Shown here piece by piece: positions 57,737-64,000 of a stretch of DNA of 64,000 nucleotides. The stretch is from Dokdonella fugitiva (GTDB taxonomy: Bacteria > Pseudomonadota > Gammaproteobacteria > Xanthomonadales > Rhodanobacteraceae): assembly GCF_014138265.1 (NCBI RefSeq), contig NZ_JACGXL010000003.1:372001-436000 (forward strand). Reading direction: 5' to 3'. The position numbers were made by a program, and so were the translations under genes. How positions within the stretch are numbered: position 1 is the stretch's first letter; each line of letters opens with the position of its first letter. The notes under the pieces were generated by a model that worked only from the letters and a program-made list of their open reading frames with translations, was not told the origin of the DNA and did no database searches.

Positions 57737-58205
57737 TCAGGCGCGATTCGCGGCCAGGCGCCGCACCGCCGCCGCACCGAGCAGCAGCACGCAGGCGAAC
57801 AGGCCATATTCGCCGAGCATCGACGCCGGCAGTGCCGCCGCGGGCGCCTACAAGGAGATCGTGAACGCCTGCACCGCGTCCGGCGTGGTGCCGTTGCTCG
57901 CGGTGATGGTCAGCGCATACGCGCCCGCAGCGGTCGGCACGCCGGAGAAACTGCCGGTGCCGTCGCCGTTGTCGACGAACGCGACGCCGGGCGGCAGCGC
58001 GACCGCGAGCGCGACCGCGATCGCCGGCGTCGGCGCAGCCGTGGTCGTGACGAGGAACGTCGACGGCACGCCGAGCGGGAAACCGACCGCTGCCGCGCTG
58101 GTGATCGCGGGCGCGAGCGTGCCGACGAGGTTGCCCGCGACGAACGAACGCGCGGGACCGCAGTCGCAGCACTCGCCCTGACCGAGGCCGGCGAGGTTGA
58201 TCGCG
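57737..58205 (-). pseudogene. Remnant of a surface protein: Ig domain plus IPTL-CTERM-like sorting tail with an amber stop
   Basis: Reading leftward, a He_PIG-type Ig domain ('APAITSAAAVGFPLGVPSTF', 'LPPGVAFVDNGDGTGSFSG', 'PTAAGAYALTITASNG') ends 'QAFTISL' and meets TAG at 57848-57850. The same frame then continues with 'LPASMLGEYGLFACVLLLGAAAVRR' in outline and stops at 57737. That tail has the proline, aromatic-Gly, hydrophobic helix and Arg-Arg plan of exosortase/IPTL-CTERM anchors. There is no credible start or N-terminal region. The 5' end was probably lost where the secreted-protein gene at 58315 begins. Confidence 0.65.
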
Positions 58206-58314
58206 AGCGCGTGTCTGTAAAGAGGCGCTCGTCCGTTTCGGTCGTGGAAGGGGCGTCGGCGTGGCCGGCGCACACCGCCGATTCCCGCCGTCCACCGGCA
58301 CACCGAGGTCCGCC

Positions 58315-59382
58315 ATGCGTCGTTCCACCCGTACGTTCCCGTCCTGCCTCGCCCTTGCCCTGCTCGCCCTGCCGGGCCTCGGCCACGCCTATTCCGCCTG
58401 TGTCGGCACGAGCCAGGAACTCGACGATGCGATGAGCCAGGCCGCGGCGACCAGCGACGCGTCCATCACGATCAAGATCCGCGAGGGCGCGTACGCGGTC
58501 GGCCCCGGCGTCTCGTTCTACCTCAATCTCACGCACTCGAACCAGACCGCGAACGTCAGCGGCGGGTGGAGCGGCGCGACCTGCGACGCGCACCACGCGG
58601 GTACGGCGGGGACGGTGCTGACCGGCTCGTCGGGTTCCGCGGCGCTGCAGCTGAACACGGGCATCTCCACGAGCGGCAACACGATCAATGCGACCGACCT
58701 GACCCTGCGCAACGCCCAAGGCATCCTCAACGACGCGGTCGGCGCCTGCCTGCACGTCCTGCTCAACGGCGGTGCGACGGCCCGCGTGTACCGCATGCGG
58801 CTCGACGGCTGCATCGGTGCGTCGGCGGCGATCCTCGACAACTCGAGTGGCGATCTCACCTTCGCCAACAGCGTGGTCCAGGGCGGCTACAACTCGGGTG
58901 CACCCGTGCGCTCGCTGAACAACAACGCCGCGGCGCGCTTCGCGCACCTCACGATCACCGGCAACACGGCGACCTCGTCGAGTCAGGAAGCGAGCGGGCT
59001 GGTCCTTCGCGCGGCAGCGAACCCGCCCAGCCAGATCACGCTCGACAACAGCATCGTGTGGGGTGGCATCGCGCCGGCTGGCATCCCCGACATCGCCACC
59101 GACGGTGCCGGCATCGTCTTCACGCGCGCGCACTACGACACGCGCAGCCACGTCAACGCGACCATCACGGACAATGCGCCGAGCCATGGCGATCCGGGGT
59201 TCCTGACGCCGACGCAAGCGCGCCTACGCGCCGATTCGCCGCTCGTCGACAGCGGCGTGACCCTCGCCATCGGCGGCAGCATGGACGCCGACGGCGATGC
59301 GCGCACGCAGGGCGCGGCCGTGGACGTCGGCGCCTACGAGACGAATCCCGACCGGATCCACGCCGACGGGTTCGATCGCTAG
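58315..59382 (+). CDS. Secreted parallel beta-helix-like protein (choice-of-anchor Q type)
   Basis: The 355-residue exported protein has a signal peptide ending near 'GLGHA'. The middle is rich in short 'N/G-xT-I/L' strand repeats, as in beta-helices. The C-terminal part, 'DPGFLTP...LRADSPLVDSGV' with 'MDADGDARTQGAAVDVGAYE' and a final 'RIHADGFDR', matches the choice-of-anchor Q plan followed by the shared DGFD tail. Its stop overlaps the convergent winged-helix gene. Confidence 0.83.
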   Translation: MRRSTRTFPSCLALALLALPGLGHAYSACVGTSQELDDAMSQAAATSDASITIKIREGAYAVGPGVSFYLNLTHSNQTANVSGGWSGATCDAHHAGTAGTVLTGSSGSAALQLNTGISTSGNTINATDLTLRNAQGILNDAVGACLHVLLNGGATARVYRMRLDGCIGASAAILDNSSGDLTFANSVVQGGYNSGAPVRSLNNNAAARFAHLTITGNTATSSSQEASGLVLRAAANPPSQITLDNSIVWGGIAPAGIPDIATDGAGIVFTRAHYDTRSHVNATITDNAPSHGDPGFLTPTQARLRADSPLVDSGVTLAIGGSMDADGDARTQGAAVDVGAYETNPDRIHADGFDR

Positions 59383-60464
59383 CCGTCGCCGGCGCTACGC
59401 GGCAGGCCGAGGAAGGTCGCGTAGCGCGCGGCCGCCGCGTCGAAGGCTTTCATCGCGGTCGCCGAGGGCGGTTCGAACCAGTCGGGCGCGACCTCGACCG
59501 CCACCTTCAAGAGCCTGCGTTTCCAGCCTCCCGCGATGCGACCGTCGACGAGCAATGCAGGCTTGAAGATGCCGTTGCCCGCGCGCGCGGCATGCGCGGC
59601 GTCGAGGAACGCGCCGCGATCCTGGTACGCGACCGTGTATTCGTCGTAGGCGGGCAGCAGGTGCACGCGTGCGTGCTTCGCCACGGCGCCGTCCTCCGCC
59701 GTGGGCACGTGCCAGTACGCGCGGCCCTCGACGTCGACGCGCTCGAGTCCGCCGCGCACGGCTTCGTGCGCAGCTGCGGCGTCCGCGGCGGCGAGGCCGG
59801 ACCACCAGGCGAAATCCTGCACGGTCGCCGGGCCGCGGCTCGCGAAATAGCGTCGCGCGAGTTCGGCCAGCGCATCCTCGCGCGAACGGCGCGCCGCCGG
59901 CGGCAGCCAGTCGTCGAGCAGCACGAACGTCTGCTGCTTGCCCACGCGCGCGCCGAAGCAGAGCACGCCCGCGTGCGCGAGCCACCAGACCACGTGCAGG
60001 CCGCGCGAGCCGGCGGTCGCGATGCGCGCATCGTCGAACGCCGCGTAGAGTGCCTCGCGCGTGAGCGCGCGGCCGCCGCCGAGCACGCGCTCGCACACCG
60101 TGCGCGCACCCTCGACGACGCGCTCGTCGACATCGAAATCATCCTTCAGGCGGCGCCGGCTGCGCTGCAAAAGGCGCGGCGCGAGCAGGTCGAGCAACCA
60201 GCGCAGGTCGTCCGCGGCGACGAAGTGCAACGTGCCGCGCAGCGGCCAGCTGCGCACGATGCGGCGCGCGGCGAGGGCCGCTTCGATCGTCGCCTCGCCC
60301 GCGCCCCGCACGCGCTGGCCGAGCGCCCACAGCGCGCCGAGGTAGTCCTGCGCCTGCACCGCGAGGTGCGCGGCGACCGCCTCATCGACCGTGGCGAAGC
60401 CGTCGCCGACGAGGCGCTGGCGACGCAGGCGCGCAGCGGGCAGGTCGAAACCGCGCCGCTTCAC
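59379..60464 (-). CDS. Winged-helix DNA-binding protein (YcaQ/AlkZ-like, HTH_42)
   Basis: The 361-residue protein (GTG start) has the HTH_42 plan: 'RLRRQRLVGDGFATVDEAVAAHLAVQAQDYLGALWALGQRV' in outline, 'RSWPLRGTLHFVAADDLRWL', 'AWWSGLAAADA' and 'LLPAYDEYTVAY'. Relatives include YcaQ, a DNA glycosylase for interstrand crosslinks, but the glycosylase QxQ-type motif is represented only by 'AVQAQD'. Activity is therefore likely but unproven. It lies just after the DUF3037 gene on the same strand. Confidence 0.88.
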   Translation of the reverse strand: MKRRGFDLPAARLRRQRLVGDGFATVDEAVAAHLAVQAQDYLGALWALGQRVRGAGEATIEAALAARRIVRSWPLRGTLHFVAADDLRWLLDLLAPRLLQRSRRRLKDDFDVDERVVEGARTVCERVLGGGRALTREALYAAFDDARIATAGSRGLHVVWWLAHAGVLCFGARVGKQQTFVLLDDWLPPAARRSREDALAELARRYFASRGPATVQDFAWWSGLAAADAAAAHEAVRGGLERVDVEGRAYWHVPTAEDGAVAKHARVHLLPAYDEYTVAYQDRGAFLDAAHAARAGNGIFKPALLVDGRIAGGWKRRLLKVAVEVAPDWFEPPSATAMKAFDAAAARYATFLGLPRSAGDG

Positions 60465-60862
60465 GTGCCGGGATTCCTTCGCGCGGGCGCCCGCACCATC
60501 GAGTCGAGCAGGCGCTCGAGCATCGTCGCGTGGTCGTCGCAGCGTCCGCTGTGCACGGGCGAGGTCTGGATCACCGTGCTGCGCGGTGCGACGAGCCAGC
60601 GGAATCGCTCGCGCGCGGGCAGGCGGCCGATCGGCCCCGCCTCGTCGCCGCCTGCGCAGATCGCGGCGAACGCGGCGAGGTGCGCGCGCACCGCGTCGAG
60701 ATCGACACCCGGGTCGAGCGCTCGCAGGCGCGCCTCGTCGAGTTCGATGCGCGCCTCGAGGAAGCCGCCCGCCTTGCACGACAGCACGACGCCCGCATTG
60801 ACGAACTCGCCGCGCTCGACGCGCGGCACGACGCGGATCACCGCATAGTCATACGCGTGCAC
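60461..60862 (-). CDS. DUF3037 protein, partner of the HipA-like kinase
   Basis: The 133-residue protein (GTG start) begins 'VHAYDYAVIRVVPRVERGEFVNAGVVL' in outline, the DUF3037 signature, and continues with 'DLDAVRAHLAAFAAICAGG'. It overlaps the 3' end of the HipA-like kinase gene by 14 bases and the winged-helix gene's start by 4. The function is unknown. The pairing with HipA-like kinases recurs in other bacteria to my knowledge. Confidence 0.85.
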   Translation of the reverse strand: MHAYDYAVIRVVPRVERGEFVNAGVVLSCKAGGFLEARIELDEARLRALDPGVDLDAVRAHLAAFAAICAGGDEAGPIGRLPARERFRWLVAPRSTVIQTSPVHSGRCDDHATMLERLLDSMVRAPARRNPGT

Positions 60863-61616
60863 GGAGCGCCTCCTCGGCGAACGCGCGCGGCGCTTCGAGT
60901 CGCCGGCAAAGATAGCTCGCGTACGCCTCGCGATGCTCCGCCACGCTCGCGAACGGCACGTCGCCACCGAGCCAGTCGTCGGGAATCGTCGCGACGATAC
61001 GCTCGATCGCATCGCGCGAGAGCAACGCGGCGAGGCGTTCGTCCGCCTCGCGCAGCTGCGTCGCGTACGACAGCAGCACGTGATCCTTGATGCGCGCGAA
61101 CGGATCAGCCGCGCGGGCGAGATAGCCGTCCCACGCATGATGGAAGTACAACGCGGCCCCGTGGTCGATGAGCCAGAGTTTGCGATGCCACACGAGCAGG
61201 TTCGTGTTGCGCGGCGTGCGGTCGACGTTGCTCGTGAACGCGTCGAACCAGACGACCGCGGACGCGAGCGCGGCATCCGGCTGGTCGACCACGGGATCGA
61301 ACGTGATCGATCCGGGCAGATAGTCGAGCGCGAGATTGAGCCCGCCGCTCGCGCGGATCAGGTGCTGGATTTCGGGATCGGGTTCCGTGCGCGCGAGGTC
61401 CGGATCGAGTTCGACGAACACGATCTCCGGCACCGGCAATCCGATCGCTCGCGCGAGCTCGCCCGCGACGAGCTCGGCGACGAGCGCCTTCGGCCCCTGC
61501 CCCGCGCCGCGGAACTTGAGCACGTACAAACCGGCGTCGTCGCCTTCGACGATCGCGGGCAGCGAGCCGCCTTCGCGCAAAGGCGTGACGTAGCGGGTGG
61601 CGGTGATGGTTCTCAT
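60849..61616 (-). CDS. HipA-like family kinase
   Basis: The 255-residue protein has a HipA-type kinase core: 'LYVLKFRGAG' with the ATP Lys, 'ELVAGELARAIGLPVPEIVF', the catalytic loop 'FDAFTSNVDRTPRNTNLLV' and the metal Asp in 'LWLIDHGAAL'. It lacks the N-terminal subdomain of full HipA and no HipB antitoxin gene lies near. It overlaps DUF3037 by 14 bases. The target is unknown. Full HipA toxins phosphorylate glutamyl-tRNA synthetase. Confidence 0.87.
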   Translation of the reverse strand: MRTITATRYVTPLREGGSLPAIVEGDDAGLYVLKFRGAGQGPKALVAELVAGELARAIGLPVPEIVFVELDPDLARTEPDPEIQHLIRASGGLNLALDYLPGSITFDPVVDQPDAALASAVVWFDAFTSNVDRTPRNTNLLVWHRKLWLIDHGAALYFHHAWDGYLARAADPFARIKDHVLLSYATQLREADERLAALLSRDAIERIVATIPDDWLGGDVPFASVAEHREAYASYLCRRLEAPRAFAEEALRARV

Positions 61617-61669
61617 GCGCGAAGGATACGGCATGCGCGTCGATTGATCGCTGGTGAAACGGCCAGAAA

Positions 61670-61763
61670 CATCGCGGCTTCCGCCGCTCCAACGGAAAGC
61701 TGCTTCGCCACATCTTCGCGGCGAGGCGACCGCTTTCTGTGGGAGCGGCGGAAGCCGCTCTTG
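61670..61763. repeat. Left REP cluster flanking the RAYT gene
   Basis: An inverse unit (61670-61694, one base changed at each end) and a direct unit (61739-61763) are joined by a 44-base spacer. The whole is an inverted, roughly 88% identical copy of the cluster at 62349-62443, spacer included. Confidence 0.92.
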
Positions 61764-61834
61764 CTCTCCATTCCTACAGTAACGCAGCCCGTTACTCGCT
61801 ATCCGGATCGTGAGCAAACGGCGACGCTGCACGC

Positions 61835-62308
61835 ATGCATCGAGCCGGCTTTCCCTCTCCAGGAACATCCGCGCTGCGCCGCGGCCGTCGATCCGAGCCT
61901 GGCCGGTGCTATCTGTTGACCTTCACCTGCAAGGCCCGCGCGCCACTGTTCAGCGACGCGACGATCGCCCGCGCAGCCGCCCGAACCCTGACCGAACGCC
62001 GCCTGTGGCGCGATTCGCACCTGCTCTGCTGGGTACTCATGCCCGACCACTGGCATGGATTGATCGAACTGTCCGCAGCCGAATCGCTGTCGACGCTCGC
62101 GACGCGGATCAAGGCGATCTCCGCTCGAACGGTCGCCGTTGCTGCAGAGCGAAGCGGGCCCGTATGGGCGAGCGGTTTCCATGATCGAGCGCTGCGCAAA
62201 GACGATGACCTCCTCACGGCTGCGCGCTACATCATCCGCAATCCGGTTCGTGCCGGATTCTGCGCTCGGGTGGGCGACTATCCGTACTGGGATGCAGTGT
62301 GGCTGTGA
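61835..62308 (+). CDS. REP-associated tyrosine transposase (RAYT), intact
   Basis: The 157-residue Y1-type single-strand transposase has its HUH motif as 'MPDHWHGLIEL' (His72, His74), catalytic Tyr132 in 'ARYIIRNPVRAGF' and the C-terminal 'GDYPYWDAVW'. It is expected to nick and mobilise REP hairpins. It sits between two inverted REP clusters (61670-61763 and 62349-62443), the arrangement called a REPtron in other gammaproteobacteria. A diverged, inactive paralogue lies at 28878. Confidence 0.93.
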   Translation: MHRAGFPSPGTSALRRGRRSEPGRCYLLTFTCKARAPLFSDATIARAAARTLTERRLWRDSHLLCWVLMPDHWHGLIELSAAESLSTLATRIKAISARTVAVAAERSGPVWASGFHDRALRKDDDLLTAARYIIRNPVRAGFCARVGDYPYWDAVWL

Positions 62309-62348
62309 GGGGCGTCATTTCGGTCGCAGCGTCGTCTCTGCTTGAAGA

Positions 62349-62443
62349 GCATCGCGGCTTCCGCCGCTCCCACAGAGAGCGGTCGCCTCGGCGCGAAGAT
62401 GCAGCGAAACAGCTTTCTGTGGGAGCGGCGGAAGCCGCGATGC
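62349..62443. repeat. Right REP cluster flanking the RAYT gene
   Basis: A perfect inverse unit (62349-62373) and a perfect direct unit (62419-62443) are joined by a 45-base spacer that is the reverse complement of the left cluster's spacer with few changes. It is the best-preserved cluster in the window. Confidence 0.94.
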
Positions 62444-62464
62444 TCTTGCTCTTCGTCCTCCACG

Positions 62465-62492
62465 AAAAAAGGGAGGGACCGAAGTCCCTCCC
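62465..62492 (-). terminator. Rho-independent terminator of the M3 peptidase gene
   Basis: On the minus strand, GGGAGGGAC-TTCG-GTCCCTCCC is followed by six T, 27 bases past the stop. The TTCG loop and 9-bp stem make it a strong terminator. Confidence 0.92.
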
Positions 62493-62518
62493 TCATATGC
62501 TGCGGGAAACGCGACCGC

Positions 62519-64000
62519 TTACTTCGCGGCCGGCGTCTCCTCCTTCAGGCCACGCTGTTCGAGCAGCGGCTCGACGCTCGGATCGCGGCCGCGGAAGTCG
62601 CGGTACATCTTCGCCATGTCCTCGGTGCTGCCGCGCGAGAGCACCATGTCGCGGAAGCGCTGGCCGTTCTCGCGCGTCATGCCGCCGTGCTCGCGGAACC
62701 AGTAGAACGCGTCGTGGTCGAGCACTTCGCTCCAGAGGTACGCGTAGTAGCCGGCCGCGTAGCCGCCGCCCCAGATGTGCGCGAAGTACGAGGTGCGGTA
62801 GCGCGGCGGCACTTCGTACATGTCGATCTTGAGGTCGTGCAGCGTCTTCTTCTCGAACGCGTCGACGTCCTGCTTGCCGGCGTCGGGCCCGAGCGAATGC
62901 CAGCTCATGTCGAGCAGCGCGGCGGCGAGGTACTCGGTCGTCGCGAAGCCCTGGTCGAACGTCTTGGACTTCTTGATCTTCTCGACCAGCTCGGCCGGCA
63001 TCGGCGCGCCGGTCTGGTAGTGCTTGGCGAAGTTCGCGAACACCTTCGGGTCGCTCGCCCAGTGCTCGTTGAACTGCGACGGGAACTCGACGAAGTCGCG
63101 CGGCACGCTGGTGCCGGACAAGGTCGGGTACTTCACGTTGGAGAACATGCCGTGCAGCGCGTGGCCGAACTCGTGGAACATCGTCGTGGCGTCGTCCCAG
63201 CTGATCAGCGCCGGCTGGCCCGCGGACGGCTTGGTGAAGTTGCAGACGTTGAACACGACCGGCTTGGTGCCGAGCAGGCCGGACTGGCCGACCAGGTTGT
63301 CCATCCAGGCGCCGCCGCGCTTGCTGTCGCGCTTCCAGTAGTCGGCGTAGAACAGCGCCATCGAGGTGCCGTCCTTGTCGAACACCTCGAATACGCGCAC
63401 GTCCGGGTTGTACACCGGGATGTCCTTGCGCTCCTTGAACGTGAGGCCGTACATCTGGTTGGCGGCGAAGAACACGCCGTCCTGCAGCACGCGGTTGATC
63501 TCGAGGTAGGGCTTGATCTGCGACTCGTCGAGGTCGTACTGCGCCTTGCGCACCTTCTCGGCGTAGTGCTGCCAGTCCCACGGCGCGAGCTTGAAGCCGC
63601 CCTTTTCCTTGTCGATGAGCGCCTGCATCGCGGCCGCCTCGCCGCGCGCCTTCGCGGTCGCCGCCGGCACCATGTCGGTCATGAGCTTCTCGGCGGCCTC
63701 GGGCGTCTTCGCCATCTGGTCGTCGAGCGTGTAGGTCGCGTAGTTCGGGAAGCCGAGCAGCTTGGCGCGCTCGGCGCGCAGCACCGCGAGGCGCTGGATG
63801 ATCGCGCGCGTGTCGTTCGCGTCGCCGTGCTCGGCGCGCATCGTCGACGCCGTGAACAGCTTCTCGCGCGTGGCGCGATTGTCGAGCGACACCTGCGCCG
63901 GCTGCTGCGTGGTGTTCTGCAGGGTGATCGCGTACTTGCCGTCCTGCTTGCGCGACTTGGCCGCGTCGGCCGCCGCGGCGATGTCGGCGTCGGAGAAGCC
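62519..64000 (-). CDS. M3-family metallopeptidase (peptidyl-dipeptidase Dcp/oligopeptidase type), 5' end beyond window
   Basis: The last 493 codons of a zinc peptidase that cleaves short peptides. The zinc motif is 'HEFGHALHG', followed by 'VEFPSQFNEHW' with the third ligand region, 'YRTSYFAHIWGGGYAAGYYAYLWSEVL' in outline and 'FRGRDPSVEPLLEQRGL' at the end, typical of Dcp. The start and any signal peptide lie to the right of the window. Confidence 0.93.
   Translation of the reverse strand, partial: GFSDADIAAAADAAKSRKQDGKYAITLQNTTQQPAQVSLDNRATREKLFTASTMRAEHGDANDTRAIIQRLAVLRAERAKLLGFPNYATYTLDDQMAKTPEAAEKLMTDMVPAATAKARGEAAAMQALIDKEKGGFKLAPWDWQHYAEKVRKAQYDLDESQIKPYLEINRVLQDGVFFAANQMYGLTFKERKDIPVYNPDVRVFEVFDKDGTSMALFYADYWKRDSKRGGAWMDNLVGQSGLLGTKPVVFNVCNFTKPSAGQPALISWDDATTMFHEFGHALHGMFSNVKYPTLSGTSVPRDFVEFPSQFNEHWASDPKVFANFAKHYQTGAPMPAELVEKIKKSKTFDQGFATTEYLAAALLDMSWHSLGPDAGKQDVDAFEKKTLHDLKIDMYEVPPRYRTSYFAHIWGGGYAAGYYAYLWSEVLDHDAFYWFREHGGMTRENGQRFRDMVLSRGSTEDMAKMYRDFRGRDPSVEPLLEQRGLKEETPAAK

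Overview
The window is about 70% GC, almost fully coding, and reads as a chromosomal segment of a gammaproteobacterium of the Lysobacterales (Xanthomonadales), most likely the Rhodanobacteraceae. The assignment rests on three things: the order lptD-surA-pdxA...rsmA-apaG-apaH, a RegB/RegA redox pair, and several secreted proteins ending in an acidic 'I-F/H-x-D-G-F/L-D' tail that I associate with this family. This is inference from gene content; no rRNA, tRNA, CRISPR array or prophage was seen.

Layout. 1-3200: a large secreted Kelch/Ig-repeat protein (minus strand, runs off the left edge). 3390-5860: two overlapping flavin hydroxylase genes of ubiquinone biosynthesis (minus), one carrying an in-frame palindromic repeat insertion. 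5964-8816: membrane protein, cobalamin adenosyltransferase, two small unknowns and a histone-deacetylase-like amidohydrolase. 8905-17912: the envelope/RNA operon lptD-surA-pdxA-rsmA-apaG-apaH, split between pdxA and rsmA by a divergent yeiE-like/yeiH-like pair. 18599-19731: an ArsR-type repressor and a short-chain dehydrogenase with a perfect 24-bp palindrome between them. 19783-22092: lgt-thyA-folA (minus). 22336-27459: ECF sigma factor, Ser/Thr kinase with TPRs and a secreted delta-60-repeat protein. 27589-31486: rlmI, a decayed REP-associated transposase (RAYT) and a YyaL-type thioredoxin-fold protein. 31818-37993: a secreted PKD/PPC protein and a periplasmic-propeller diguanylate cyclase, both next to strongly folded non-coding DNA. 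38018-45194: a ferritin-like/4Fe-4S/CDGSH fusion, a STAS-like protein, a RidA, a truncated SnoaL-like gene, acetamidase, KTSC, aldo-keto reductase and zinc alcohol dehydrogenase, with a divergent LysR gene at 45386. 46382-51213: glycine-rich secreted protein, two TPM proteins with LemA, TerC, DgkA. 51290-57701: PAP2 phosphatase, a Cpx-like two-component system, a cold-shock/DUF1294 protein and RegB/RegA. 57737-64000: a surface-protein remnant, a secreted repeat protein, a winged-helix protein, a HipA-like kinase with DUF3037, an intact RAYT inside inverted REP clusters, and an M3 peptidase running off the right edge.

The strongest story is a REP/RAYT system. A 25-bp hairpin unit occurs as inverted pairs at four loci. 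Two of these pairs flank the intact RAYT gene as inverted ~95-bp copies, one lies inside a ubiquinone hydroxylase gene as 25 extra codons, and one separates lemA from its partner genes. A second RAYT has lost both a catalytic His and the catalytic Tyr. Other points of interest are the HipA-like kinase/DUF3037 pair, the shared C-terminal tail of secreted proteins, and two multi-hairpin non-coding regions around the PKD/PPC gene.
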